Positions 17,137-27,562 of a stretch of 64,000 bases of DNA are shown in pieces. Location of the stretch: contig NHBR02000140.1 in assembly GCA_002167435.2 (NCBI GenBank), positions 1 to 64,000 of the forward strand, written 5' to 3'. Below the pieces are notes generated by a model, which searched no databases, was not told where the DNA came from, and saw nothing but the letters and a program-made list of their open reading frames with translations. Position numbers and translations under genes: made by a program. This DNA comes from Allomuricauda sp. TMED12 (lineage in GTDB: Bacteria > Bacteroidota > Bacteroidia > Flavobacteriales > Flavobacteriaceae). The number at the start of each line of letters is the position of its first letter. The stretch's first letter is position 1.

Positions 17137-17832
17137 ATGATACAGATAACAGATCTTAAAAAAAGTTTCCGAACGGAGGAAGTAGAAACCTTGGCTTTGA
17201 ACGGTGTAAACCTAAAAGTGGAAGAGGGTGAATTCGTGGCAATCATGGGCCCATCCGGGTGTGGAAAGTCCACTTTGCTGAATATTATTGGCATGCTGGA
17301 CAACCCTACGGAGGGCAGCTACAATTTTGCAGGGCACGAAGTGGGCGGATTAAAAGAAAGCCAGCGAACCCAACTTAGAAAAGGTAATCTTGGCTTTGTG
17401 TTCCAAAGCTTTAACCTTATTGATGAGCTTACTGTTTTTGAAAACGTGGAACTTCCCTTGATTTACCTTAAAATGAACAAGGCCGAACGCAAGGAAAAGG
17501 TGATGAAGGTGTTGGAGCGCATGAAGATTGCACATAGGGAAAAGCATTTTCCACAGCAACTTTCGGGAGGACAGCAACAAAGGGTCGCCATTGCCCGTGC
17601 GGTAGTCACCAATCCAAAACTAATTTTGGCGGATGAGCCAACAGGTAATTTGGATTCCAAAAACGGTATCGAGGTAATGAACTTGTTGACAGAACTAAAC
17701 CAAGAAGGTACCACCATTGTGATGGTAACACATTCCGATCGCGATTCGCATTATGCACACAGGGTCATCAACCTATTCGACGGTCAAATTGTGACAGAAA
17801 GCCAAAACAAACCTATGGGAGCAATGGTATAG
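17137..17832 (+). CDS. ABC transporter ATP-binding protein, MacB/LolD class (ATPase 1)
   Basis: The 231-residue ATPase has Walker A GPSGCGKST (38-46), Q-loop in FVFQSFNLI, signature LSGGQQQRVAIARA, Walker B LILADEPTG, D-loop NLDSKNG and the switch His in VTHSD. All catalytic motifs are standard. Short stand-alone ATPases of this class drive FtsX/MacB-type permeases that work by mechanotransmission rather than by moving substrate through the membrane. A 68-bp gap separates it from the adaptor gene; P1 begins 30 bp downstream. Confidence 0.95.
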   Translation: MIQITDLKKSFRTEEVETLALNGVNLKVEEGEFVAIMGPSGCGKSTLLNIIGMLDNPTEGSYNFAGHEVGGLKESQRTQLRKGNLGFVFQSFNLIDELTVFENVELPLIYLKMNKAERKEKVMKVLERMKIAHREKHFPQQLSGGQQQRVAIARAVVTNPKLILADEPTGNLDSKNGIEVMNLLTELNQEGTTIVMVTHSDRDSHYAHRVINLFDGQIVTESQNKPMGAMV

Positions 17833-17862
17833 TAGTTTATTCATCAATCAAAAGCGAACATT

Positions 17863-20220
17863 ATGTTCAGGAACTATCTTAAAATCGCTTGGCGAAATCT
17901 TTGGAAAAACAAGGGGTATACCGCGTTAAATATTTTTGGGCTGGCCATAGGGATTACCTGTGCTAGCCTAATATTGCTTTGGGTAGAGGATGAAGTGAAC
18001 TATGACAAAGTTTTTCCCAAAAGAGACCAAGTATATTATGTGCCCACAAATAACCTTTTTGAAGGTGAATGGCGTACATTCTATGAATCTGCACCAGGAC
18101 CTCTGGCAAAAGCAATAAAAGATGAAATTCCTGGCGTAATTGGTAGTGCAAGAACAGTAGGGGAAAATCTTTTGTTTACTGTTAACGACAATGGCATTAA
18201 CAAAAATGGCCGATATGTCGACCCAGATTTTATAAGCATGTTCAGCCTTTCTTTTGTTGAGGGAGACATGGCAAATGCCTTTAAGGATTTTGATGCCATT
18301 GTAATTTCAAAAAAGTTGGCGACCCAATTATTCGGTCAAGGCACAAAGGCCTTGGGCAAAGTGATCAAGATCAATAATGAGTCAAATTATAGGGTCACTG
18401 GTGTTTTTGAAGACCTGCCCAACAACGTAACCATTAAATTCGATTGGGTTGCTCCCTTTGAAAGGTTCGCCGTTGGAAAAGATTGGATGAATGATTACCA
18501 AAACGGATTTGCCGACACATTTGTTGAGCTTACTCCAGAAGCCGATTTTGAGACCGTGAACGCAAAAGTGGAGAAGCTTATTCCTTCAAAAACTGGAAAA
18601 GAAGGTAAATATGCCTTTCTGCACCCAATGAAAGATTGGCATTTACGCTCTGGTTTTGAGAACGGAAAAAAAGTTGGCGGTCAGATAACCTATGTGCGTT
18701 TATTTTCCCTGATAGCAATAATAATTTTGCTGATTGCCTGTATTAATTTCATGAACCTTTCCACAGCCAGCAGTGAAAAAAGGGCAAAAGAAGTAGGGGT
18801 ACGTAAAGTGTTGGGTTCCAACAAAAACAGATTGATCATACAATTCATGGCAGAAGCTTTGCTTACAGCAACCATGGCTACAATAGTAAGTGTTCTACTG
18901 TTGGTTCTTCTTCTACCCATGTTCAACACGCTGGTTCAAAAACAAATTGAGCTAAACTTTTTCAGTTATATCCATCTGTTCTCTCTTTTGGGGATTAATC
19001 TTATTTGTGGTGTTCTTGCTGGATGGTACCCGGCCTTCTATTTATCCTCTTTCAAGCCAATAAAAATAATTAAGGGAGTAAAGGTCAAAGAGGGCAGTGC
19101 CCCTATAATTCGAAAGAGCCTGGTCGTTGCACAATTCACGGTTTCCATTGTATTTATAATCAGTACCATTATTGTATACCAGCAGATTGAGCATGTAAAA
19201 AGCCGCGATATGGGATATGACAGAGAAAATCTTATACAACTTCCGGTAAACGGCAATGTATTAAAGGATTTTACACCCATAAAACAGGAAATGATTGCTT
19301 CTGGCACTGTTGAAAATGTTGCCCTTTTAAATACTTCCATTCTTTCAGGAGGGAGCAATAGTTCTGGTTGGGAATGGCAAGGAGGTAAAGACACCAAGGG
19401 TGTGCTCATTTCCCATAGATTTATTAGTTCTGACTTTTTTGATACAACAGGCCTGGAAATTATTGAAGGTCATGGTTTCAGTGATAAGGTTGCATTGGAC
19501 AGCACAAATGTGTTGATAACACAATCTCTCGCCAAATTAATGGGTGACGAAAGTGCTGTTGGTAAAATAATACACCGAGATGAAGACGCGTATACGGTGA
19601 TAGGTGTGGTCAAAGATTTTTTATATGGCAACATGTATAAAACAAGTGATCCGGTAATGTTCTTTAACTACCCCCAGTATACCTATAACATGTATGTAAG
19701 GGCAAAGTCTGGCTATACTATGACATCCATTCTTGCCTCAATGGAAAAAGTAATGAAAAAATACAACCCCGCTTTTCCTTTTGAGTACGAGTTTGTTGAT
19801 GAAGCTTTTAGTTCAAAATTCAAAAGCGAAAAACTTGTGGGCAGCCTTTCGAAGATTTTTGCACTACTTGCTATTGTTATTTCTTGTTTAGGGCTATTTG
19901 GCCTTTCCACATTTACAGCAGAGCAACGAAGAAAGGAGATAGGCATACGAAAGGTCCTTGGGGCATCCGTGGCCAAAATCAGCCAAATGCTTTCCATGGA
20001 TTTTGCCAAGTTGGTGCTATTGGGTTTGCTAATAGGTTTTCCACTGGCATATTTTTCAATGGAAAATTGGCTTGAAGGGTTTGCCTATAGAATTGAAATC
20101 CAATGGTGGGTATTTGCCCTTGCCGGCATTATTGCTCTCGGTATTGCCCTTTTAACGGTAAGTTTTCAATCCATAAGGGCTGCATTAACAAATCCCGTCA
20201 AAAGCCTAAGAACAGAATAA
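17863..20220 (+). CDS. MacB/FtsX-type ABC permease P1 (subtype A)
   Basis: 785 residues with the double-FtsX plan: membrane helix near the N terminus (about 20-42), periplasmic MacB core domain, three membrane helices (about 281-396), a second helix and periplasmic domain, then three final helices. Cytoplasmic coupling segments that dock on the ATPase are RAKEVGVRKVLGS (about 307-319) and RRKEIGIRKVLGA (about 689-701). The protein ends NPVKSLRTE. It shares long local identity with P3, for instance the WHLRSGFENGKKVGG and INFMNLSTA segments, and less with P2. Confidence 0.93.
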   Translation: MFRNYLKIAWRNLWKNKGYTALNIFGLAIGITCASLILLWVEDEVNYDKVFPKRDQVYYVPTNNLFEGEWRTFYESAPGPLAKAIKDEIPGVIGSARTVGENLLFTVNDNGINKNGRYVDPDFISMFSLSFVEGDMANAFKDFDAIVISKKLATQLFGQGTKALGKVIKINNESNYRVTGVFEDLPNNVTIKFDWVAPFERFAVGKDWMNDYQNGFADTFVELTPEADFETVNAKVEKLIPSKTGKEGKYAFLHPMKDWHLRSGFENGKKVGGQITYVRLFSLIAIIILLIACINFMNLSTASSEKRAKEVGVRKVLGSNKNRLIIQFMAEALLTATMATIVSVLLLVLLLPMFNTLVQKQIELNFFSYIHLFSLLGINLICGVLAGWYPAFYLSSFKPIKIIKGVKVKEGSAPIIRKSLVVAQFTVSIVFIISTIIVYQQIEHVKSRDMGYDRENLIQLPVNGNVLKDFTPIKQEMIASGTVENVALLNTSILSGGSNSSGWEWQGGKDTKGVLISHRFISSDFFDTTGLEIIEGHGFSDKVALDSTNVLITQSLAKLMGDESAVGKIIHRDEDAYTVIGVVKDFLYGNMYKTSDPVMFFNYPQYTYNMYVRAKSGYTMTSILASMEKVMKKYNPAFPFEYEFVDEAFSSKFKSEKLVGSLSKIFALLAIVISCLGLFGLSTFTAEQRRKEIGIRKVLGASVAKISQMLSMDFAKLVLLGLLIGFPLAYFSMENWLEGFAYRIEIQWWVFALAGIIALGIALLTVSFQSIRAALTNPVKSLRTE

Positions 20221-20245
20221 ATCAATCAATCAAAAAACGAATCAT

Positions 20246-22663
20246 ATGTTCAAAAACCACCTAAATATCGCTTGGAGAACCATCAAAAAAGATAGGCTCT
20301 TCACTTTTATCAAAATAGGAGGTTTTGCAGTGGGCATTGCTGCCTGTCTATTGATCGCCTTATTTATTCGAAACGAACTCAGTTACGATCAGCATTATGC
20401 CAACAAGGATCAAATGTACAGAGTGGTTTTTCAAGGGGTGCTACAGGGAGAAGTAATGAAAAGCACACATTTTCAATTACCGTTCGCCGATGCACTTCAG
20501 TCCGATTTTCCGGAAATTGTTAAAGCAGGAAAGGTCAATACCATCGAAATTTTTGGAGCAGGGAAGCGCGGCTTTAGAATCAATGGGGAACGGGAGAGTA
20601 CATTTGAGGAGAACTTTATTATTGCGGACCAGGAGGCTTTTGATATTTTGGAAATCAACTTGGAGCAGGGCGACGCAACAACGGCCTTGACCAATCCCAA
20701 GAGCCTTGTAATCTCCAAATCCAAAGCAGACAAGTATTTTCCCAACGGAAATGCCTTGCAGCAGACCGTATTTTTGGATAACGATACGTCCAATCCCTAT
20801 ACGGTAACGGGAGTGATGCAAGATGTGCCAAAAAACTCACATTTGGATTTTGATTTTATGCTTCCTGTAGAAGATAACTATGGAGGTTGGACCAATCAGA
20901 ATTACTTTACCTATGTGCTTGTAAACCCCAATACCAATATTCAGGAGTTGGAACAAAAAATGTCCTTGATCGTTGAAAAATATATCATTCCAGCACAGAT
21001 AAAACGAGGGCGCTCCGAATCTTTTCTCGATGTGCTGAGAACAGCTGAATATAAACTACAGCCGGTATCTGATATCTATTTAAAGTCCGATCTTAAAATG
21101 CAGGATGGCCTTAAGCATGGAGACATCAAATTTGTATGGCTTTTCGCGGCCATAGCCATTTTTGTGTTACTGTTGGCCATTATAAACTTCATTAATCTTT
21201 CCACGGCCAAATCGGCCAATAGGGCCAAAGAGGTTGGTCTCAGAAAAACAATTGGTGCCTTCAGGAACAACTTGGTCAACCAGTTTCTTACGGAGTCCGT
21301 GATCTTCAGTATCATTTCCTTTGTGTTGGGCATTGTGCTTGCATGGGCCTTACTACCCACCTTTAATGAGATTGCCGACAAGAACATGGTGCTGCCTTGG
21401 TCGAATTGGTGGTTTGCCGCGGTATTGTTGATCTCTGCATTACTAGTTGGAGTTTTGGCAGGACTGTACCCTGCGTTTTATTTATCCGCATTTAGGCCGG
21501 CAAGTGTACTAAAGGGAAAATTGAGCATCGGCAGCAAGAGCGGAAAGTTGAGGAGCGGGTTGGTGGTTTTTCAGTTTACCACTTCGGTCATTTTGATCAT
21601 TGGGACCTTGATCATATACCGCCAGATGGATTTTATTGTAAGCAAAGAATTGGGGTATGACAAGGAAAAGGTAGTAGTACTTGAGGGAACCAATGTCCTT
21701 GCCGGAAAAATGGAATCGTTTAAAGAACAACTATCCGCCTTGTCACAGGTAAAAAGCGTAACAGCGTCCAATTATTTGCCCGTTGATGGCGGCAGTAGAA
21801 ATGGAAATACATTTATGGTTGATGGCCAAGATGATGGTGGTAGGGGAATCCCTGCCCAAATTTGGAAGGTGGACTACGATTATATAAAAACCCTGGGCAT
21901 TCAACTACAGAAAGGGAGAAGTTTCTCCAAAGAATTTGCATTTGATTCTATTAATTCCATAGTCATCAATACCAAAATGGCGTCAGAATTGGGTCTTCTG
22001 GACCCCATTGGCAAAAAATTGAACAACAACAGTGAGGTCTTCACCATTATTGGGGTTATCGAGGACTTCCATTTTAAATCCTTGAAAGAAGATATTTCTG
22101 CCTTGTCCTTGGTAATCGGTAAGGATATAGGGTCCATTTCGCTAAAATTGGAAAAGGGAAATCCAGCCGATGCCCTGGCATCCATCGAAAAAGTTTGGAA
22201 CAAAAACATACCCAATCAGGCGCTCAACTATACCTTTTTGGAGCAGGAGTTTGCTCAAATGCACAATGATGTGCGGCGTATGGGAAAAATATTCAACAGT
22301 TTTGCACTTTTTGCCATTCTTGTAGCTTGTTTGGGATTGTTTGCACTCTCTGCCTTTATGGTGGAACAACGAAGAAAAGAAATCAGTATTCGAAGAGTAC
22401 TGGGTGCTCCTTTCAAGAACATCTATCAATTGCTTACCATCGATTTCTTAAAGTTGATATTGATATCCATCTGTATTGCCATACCAATAGGTTGGTATTT
22501 AATGAATCGTTGGCTGGAGGATTTTGCATACAGAATTTCCATAGGTTGGGAAATCTTTTTAACAGCGGCGTTTATTGCATTAGGTATTGCCGTACTCACT
22601 ATAAGTTACCAATCCGTCGGGGCAGCTTTGCTGAAACCAACCAAGGGCTTGCGCACGGAATAA
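20246..22663 (+). CDS. MacB/FtsX-type ABC permease P2 (subtype B)
   Basis: 805 residues, same double-FtsX plan. Coupling segments are RAKEVGLRKTIGA (from about 326) and RRKEISIRRVLGA (from about 708), the second slightly divergent (ISIRR for IGIRK). The second periplasmic domain contains LSQVKSVTASNYLP and a Trp-Lys-Val-Asp-Tyr stretch that match P4 (LSQVNTATLSSYLP, WRVDQDY) rather than P1 or P3, defining subtype B. It starts 25 bp after P1, behind an A-rich ribosome-binding region, and ends LRTE. Confidence 0.93.
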   Translation: MFKNHLNIAWRTIKKDRLFTFIKIGGFAVGIAACLLIALFIRNELSYDQHYANKDQMYRVVFQGVLQGEVMKSTHFQLPFADALQSDFPEIVKAGKVNTIEIFGAGKRGFRINGERESTFEENFIIADQEAFDILEINLEQGDATTALTNPKSLVISKSKADKYFPNGNALQQTVFLDNDTSNPYTVTGVMQDVPKNSHLDFDFMLPVEDNYGGWTNQNYFTYVLVNPNTNIQELEQKMSLIVEKYIIPAQIKRGRSESFLDVLRTAEYKLQPVSDIYLKSDLKMQDGLKHGDIKFVWLFAAIAIFVLLLAIINFINLSTAKSANRAKEVGLRKTIGAFRNNLVNQFLTESVIFSIISFVLGIVLAWALLPTFNEIADKNMVLPWSNWWFAAVLLISALLVGVLAGLYPAFYLSAFRPASVLKGKLSIGSKSGKLRSGLVVFQFTTSVILIIGTLIIYRQMDFIVSKELGYDKEKVVVLEGTNVLAGKMESFKEQLSALSQVKSVTASNYLPVDGGSRNGNTFMVDGQDDGGRGIPAQIWKVDYDYIKTLGIQLQKGRSFSKEFAFDSINSIVINTKMASELGLLDPIGKKLNNNSEVFTIIGVIEDFHFKSLKEDISALSLVIGKDIGSISLKLEKGNPADALASIEKVWNKNIPNQALNYTFLEQEFAQMHNDVRRMGKIFNSFALFAILVACLGLFALSAFMVEQRRKEISIRRVLGAPFKNIYQLLTIDFLKLILISICIAIPIGWYLMNRWLEDFAYRISIGWEIFLTAAFIALGIAVLTISYQSVGAALLKPTKGLRTE

Positions 22664-22685
22664 ATCAATTAAAAAACCATCAATC

Positions 22686-25085
22686 ATGTTTAAGAATTAT
22701 CTAAAAATAGCCTGGAGAAACCTTACCAAGAACATGGGCTACACCATCATTAATGTTGGCGGATTGGCCCTGGGAATGGCCGTAACCTTGATTATTGGTC
22801 TTTGGATCAATGATGAGTTGAGCCATAACAACTATTTTACCCATAAGGATAAAATTGCCCAAATGTATCAATCCCAGACTTTTAATGGGGAAACCGGGAC
22901 TGGACCTGCCATGCCCCGCCCATTGGAAAAAGCATTGAGGGAAAGCTATATGGATAATTTTAAGCATTTGGTCATGTCTTCCTGGACTACCTCACAGTAC
23001 CTTAAGTACAAGGAAACGAGTCTTTCAAGGGATGGAAATTTTATGCAACGAGAAGCTCCTGAAATGTTCGACCTCAATATTTTGAAAGGGGAAAAAGATG
23101 GAATTCGGGAAATCAACTCCATAATGCTTTCGGAGTCGACCGCCGATGCTTTGTTCGGGAACGAAGACCCTATTGGAAAAACCATAGAGGTCAATAGCCA
23201 ATATGATATGATGGTTACTGCGGTGTTCGAAGATATTCCGTTCAACACCTCTTTTAATGACACCGATTTTTTGATGCCTTGGGACAAATATGTTTCCATT
23301 AATGAATGGGTCAACAATGCGGAGGACCAATGGGGCAACAACTCGTTCCAAATGTTTGTACAAATTGCCGACAACACATCAATGGAGAGTGTTACCGCCA
23401 AGATAAGGAATGTAAAAAAAGACCTTAATGAGGAGACTGTAGAATTTAACCCTCAATTGTTTTTGCTTCCTATGGAAGATTGGTATTTAAGGTCACGATT
23501 CGAGAATGGAAAACAAGCAGGGGGCAGAATCAAATATGTTTGGTTGTTCGGGATTATCGGTGTTTTTGTATTGCTTTTGGCCTGTATCAATTTTATGAAC
23601 TTGAGTACCGCCAGGTCAGAGAAGCGAGCGAAAGAGGTTGGTATTAGAAAATCCATTGGGTCGCAGCGCGGACAATTGATCAATCAATTTTTGGGAGAGT
23701 CTTTTTTGGTGGTGCTACTTGCATTTGTTATCGCTGCCGCCATTGTGGTTTTGTCGATTAACGGGTTTAATGATTTGGCCAGGAAAGAGTTGGTGTTTCC
23801 ATGGGGGTCTATTGGTTTTTGGTCGTCGTCTTTGGTCTTCATTCTGTTTACCGCATTATTGGCAGGAAGTTATCCAGCACTGTACTTATCTTCTTTTAAA
23901 CCAGTGGATGTTTTAAAAGGCACTTTCAAAACAGGAAAGCATTCAGGATTGCCCCGAAAAATTTTGGTAGTGGTACAGTTTACCGTTTCAGTTGCCTTTA
24001 TCATTGGAACCGTAATCGTTATGCAACAAATCAACTATGCCAAAAACAGACCTGTTGGTTACGAAAAAGAAGGACTGGTGCAGATTCCAACCATGAGCGA
24101 AGATTTTACAGGAAAGTTTGATTTGATGCGAGAGGAATTTATCAATTCCGGGGCGATTACCGAAATGTCGACCTCCAGTGCCCCCACAACCCGAATTTGG
24201 TCCAATCGCAGTGGATTTGATTGGGAAGGAAAACCCGAAGGTTTTCAAGAAGATCTGGCCTGGACCGAAGTGTCGCCCGAATATGCCAACAGCCTAAACT
24301 TAAAAATTGTAGAAGGAAGGGATTTTTCACGAGAGTTCGCCTCCGACTCCACCGCAGTACTCCTAAACGAAACTGCAGTAAAATACATGGGCTTGGAAAA
24401 CCCGGTAGGCAAGTTCATCACAGATTCTGATGTGGAAGACCCTTTTGAGCCAATGAAAATTATAGGCGTAGTACAAGACATGATTGCCCAATCCCCATAT
24501 GAACCTGTAAAACAAGGAATGTACGTGTTCGATAGACATGGCAATGGATCCTACTATAATATGAGATTGAACCCGAACCAAAGCGCAAGTCAAAATATAG
24601 CGATAATCGAAAGGGTTTTTAAAGAACATTTTCCCAACATCCCATTTCAATATGATTTTGTGGATGAGGAGTACGGCGAAAAGTTTGCTGCGGAAGAACG
24701 TATAGGCAGCCTTTCAGGAATTTTCACCGGTCTTGCCATTTTAATCAGTTGTTTGGGTCTATTTGGGCTGACCTCCTTTGTGGCGGAGCAACGCACCAAG
24801 GAAATTGGGGTGCGAAAAGTATTGGGTGCCTCTGTGTTCAATGTATGGAACATGTTGTCCAAAGACTTTTTGAAACTGGTAATTATCTCCTGCTTTATTG
24901 CAGTCCCTATAGCCTATTATGTAATGAACGGATGGTTACAAGAGTATCCATATCGTGTGATCTTGAAATGGTGGATTTTTGCTCTGGCCATGATCGGTGC
25001 TTTTGCGGTTACCATTATAACGGTAAGCTTTCAGGCCATTAAAGCAGCAAAATCAAATCCAGCACGAAGCCTAAGGACAGAATAA
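22686..25085 (+). CDS. MacB/FtsX-type ABC permease P3 (subtype A)
   Basis: 799 residues, same plan. Coupling segments RAKEVGIRKSIGS (from about 314) and RTKEIGVRKVLGA (from about 702) are intact. The run MEDWYLRSRFENGKQAGG before the second membrane helix is nearly the same as in P1, as is the helix LLACINFMNLSTARSEK, so P1 and P3 are closest relatives. The second periplasmic domain differs more (SAPTTRIWSNRSGFDWEG), which is where substrate or adaptor contacts would be expected. Gap to P2 is 22 bp. Confidence 0.93.
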   Translation: MFKNYLKIAWRNLTKNMGYTIINVGGLALGMAVTLIIGLWINDELSHNNYFTHKDKIAQMYQSQTFNGETGTGPAMPRPLEKALRESYMDNFKHLVMSSWTTSQYLKYKETSLSRDGNFMQREAPEMFDLNILKGEKDGIREINSIMLSESTADALFGNEDPIGKTIEVNSQYDMMVTAVFEDIPFNTSFNDTDFLMPWDKYVSINEWVNNAEDQWGNNSFQMFVQIADNTSMESVTAKIRNVKKDLNEETVEFNPQLFLLPMEDWYLRSRFENGKQAGGRIKYVWLFGIIGVFVLLLACINFMNLSTARSEKRAKEVGIRKSIGSQRGQLINQFLGESFLVVLLAFVIAAAIVVLSINGFNDLARKELVFPWGSIGFWSSSLVFILFTALLAGSYPALYLSSFKPVDVLKGTFKTGKHSGLPRKILVVVQFTVSVAFIIGTVIVMQQINYAKNRPVGYEKEGLVQIPTMSEDFTGKFDLMREEFINSGAITEMSTSSAPTTRIWSNRSGFDWEGKPEGFQEDLAWTEVSPEYANSLNLKIVEGRDFSREFASDSTAVLLNETAVKYMGLENPVGKFITDSDVEDPFEPMKIIGVVQDMIAQSPYEPVKQGMYVFDRHGNGSYYNMRLNPNQSASQNIAIIERVFKEHFPNIPFQYDFVDEEYGEKFAAEERIGSLSGIFTGLAILISCLGLFGLTSFVAEQRTKEIGVRKVLGASVFNVWNMLSKDFLKLVIISCFIAVPIAYYVMNGWLQEYPYRVILKWWIFALAMIGAFAVTIITVSFQAIKAAKSNPARSLRTE

Positions 25086-25110
25086 CTATCATCATCAAAA
25101 AACAAGAATC

Positions 25111-27543
25111 ATGTTTAAGAACAATATTAAAATAGCATGGAGGAGCCTTAAAAAACAGCCATTCTTCACTTTCCTCAACATATTTGGATTAGCTATTGGA
25201 ATGGCTGGCGGGCTTTTGCTCGGCCTTTACATTCATGATGAGCTTACCCACGATACCATGTTTGCGGACGCAGATCGAATTTATAGATTGAACGCAGATA
25301 TGAAATTTGGAGGGAAAGAAGAAAAAATGGCCGAGGTATCAGCACCAATGGCAGGAGCCATGATGAATGATTTTCCAGAGGTTGAACTAACCACTCGTTT
25401 TAGAAGTCTCGGGAGTGTTTTCATCAAGGAAGAGGGAAAACGAAGTAACGTACGCGAACCCGGAGTAACCTATGCTGACTCTACATTTTTTAAAATGCTG
25501 GGGATAAAGCTACTCTATGGTGATGAGAACACCGCCCTGAAAGAGCCCAATACATTGGTAATGACCAAATCCGCAGCAGAAAAACATTTCCCTGTAAATC
25601 AAGCTATTGGAAAGACCGTTCAGTTGAACGATAGGGATATCTTTACTGTTTCAGGTATTGTAGATGATATGCCGGACAATTCCTTTTTGCGAGACAGGGA
25701 TTTGTTCTTGGCCATGTCTGGATACGAAGACTCTCGTATGGCTGAATGGGGAAGCCATAATTATTACACGCTTATCAAATTGATTCCTGGGGCTTCCGCA
25801 GCAGATCTGCAAGAAGAAATGAAGACAATGGTAGGGAAATACCTAATTCCATACGCCCAAAGATTTTTCCCCGGAATAACCGAACAACAGTTCTTGGATT
25901 CGGGAAATTACATGAAATACTCCACCATTGCCCTTGCCGATATACACCTACATTCTGGTAGAGGCCCCGAATTTAGCCCGGTTAGCGACATTAAAAATGT
26001 TTATATACTAGGGGCTATAGCATTAATTCTTCTCGTATTGGCCAGTGTAAACTTTATGAACCTTACCACGGCCCATTCCTTGAAAAGATCAAAAGAAGTG
26101 GGCATAAGAAAAACATTGGGCTCACAAAGAAAAAGTTTGATCGGACAATTTCTAACGGAATCCGGATTGATTGCATTGGGGTCATTGGTTTTTGCCATAA
26201 TCATAGCTGCAGTGGTTATGCCATTTTATAACGATTTAAGCGGTAAAGAACTATCCATTCCATTTTCCAGTCCATCGTTCTGGTTGATTTTGTTGATTGC
26301 AACTTTGGCCTTGGGTATACTATCAGGAAGTTATCCAGCCTTTTTTATGTCCCGTTTTGTTGCTGCCAAAGTACTCAAAGGACAAGGGGACAATTCCATT
26401 GGTGGTGGAAGAGTAAGGAATGTTCTTGTGGTACTTCAGTTTTCCATTTCTGTATTCCTTATTATGGGAACTCTCACGGTTTTCCAACAATTAAGCTTTA
26501 TACAAGGAAAGGACCTTGGCTATGCGAAGGATCAAGTTCTGATCATAAGAGGGGTTAATTCTTTGGAAGGAAACAAAAATGCCTTCAAAAATGAAGTAGA
26601 GCAACTAAGCCAGGTAAATACGGCCACATTGAGCAGTTATTTACCCACGCCTTCTTCTCGAAGTGATAGTTCGTTTATGAGAAAGGAAGATCGAAGTCAG
26701 GAAAAAGCCATTAATATGCAACAATGGCGAGTAGATCAGGATTATATCTCAACCATAGGATTATCTCTGGTCTCGGGTCGAAATTTTGATACTTCCCGTT
26801 ATTCTAGCGATTCCACTGCGATTATCATAAATGAAAAAGCAGTATCCATATTGGGAAAAACTCCCGAAACCGTATTGGGACAACAGTTCTTGGACAATTT
26901 TAATGAAGAGACATTGATTACTGTTATAGGTGTTGTGAAAGACTTTAATTTTGAATCTCTTCGGGATGAGGTAGAGGCACTTTCTCTTTTCTATGGCAGT
27001 GAACAAGCTAGCAACTTGGCCATAAAACTTAATCAAGGAGATGTGACCCGAACCATTAGTGACATCGAAAACATTTGGATGGGAATTGCTCCAACACAGC
27101 CGTTTGAATATTATTTTATGGACGATTCCTTCAATACCAGTTATGAAGCGGAGCAGCGTTTGGGCAGAATTTTTATGATATTCACCATACTTTCCATCAT
27201 CATTGCATGTCTAGGACTTTTGGGCCTGGCCACATTCAACGCGCAAAAACGCGTAAAGGAAATTGGAGTAAGAAAGGTTTTGGGCGCAGGTGTTGGGCAG
27301 ATTGTGTATAGATTATCCGTTGATTTTTTAAAACTAGTAGGTATCTCGGTTCTCATCGCATTGCCCATTGGATGGTTTGCCATGGATAGGTGGCTAGAAG
27401 ATTTTTCATACCACATCAATATTCCTTGGTGGACATTTGCGTTATCCGCATTTATTGCCGTGGGCATCGCTTTAATCACTGTGAGCTATCAAAGTATAAA
27501 AGCAGCCATTGTAAACCCGGTTAAAAGTTTGAGGAGCGAATAA
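25111..27543 (+). CDS. MacB/FtsX-type ABC permease P4 (subtype B)
   Basis: 810 residues, same plan. Coupling segments are RSKEVGIRKTLGS (from about 326) and RVKEIGVRKVLGA (from about 714). The first periplasmic domain carries FSPVSDIKNVYI, equivalent to LQPVSDIYLKS in P2, and the second carries LSQVNTATLSSYLP and SGRNFD, again as in P2. It therefore repeats the A-B order of P1-P2. The protein ends NPVKSLRSE and P5 begins 19 bp later. Confidence 0.93.
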   Translation: MFKNNIKIAWRSLKKQPFFTFLNIFGLAIGMAGGLLLGLYIHDELTHDTMFADADRIYRLNADMKFGGKEEKMAEVSAPMAGAMMNDFPEVELTTRFRSLGSVFIKEEGKRSNVREPGVTYADSTFFKMLGIKLLYGDENTALKEPNTLVMTKSAAEKHFPVNQAIGKTVQLNDRDIFTVSGIVDDMPDNSFLRDRDLFLAMSGYEDSRMAEWGSHNYYTLIKLIPGASAADLQEEMKTMVGKYLIPYAQRFFPGITEQQFLDSGNYMKYSTIALADIHLHSGRGPEFSPVSDIKNVYILGAIALILLVLASVNFMNLTTAHSLKRSKEVGIRKTLGSQRKSLIGQFLTESGLIALGSLVFAIIIAAVVMPFYNDLSGKELSIPFSSPSFWLILLIATLALGILSGSYPAFFMSRFVAAKVLKGQGDNSIGGGRVRNVLVVLQFSISVFLIMGTLTVFQQLSFIQGKDLGYAKDQVLIIRGVNSLEGNKNAFKNEVEQLSQVNTATLSSYLPTPSSRSDSSFMRKEDRSQEKAINMQQWRVDQDYISTIGLSLVSGRNFDTSRYSSDSTAIIINEKAVSILGKTPETVLGQQFLDNFNEETLITVIGVVKDFNFESLRDEVEALSLFYGSEQASNLAIKLNQGDVTRTISDIENIWMGIAPTQPFEYYFMDDSFNTSYEAEQRLGRIFMIFTILSIIIACLGLLGLATFNAQKRVKEIGVRKVLGAGVGQIVYRLSVDFLKLVGISVLIALPIGWFAMDRWLEDFSYHINIPWWTFALSAFIAVGIALITVSYQSIKAAIVNPVKSLRSE

Positions 27544-27562
27544 ACAATTTAAAACACCAACC

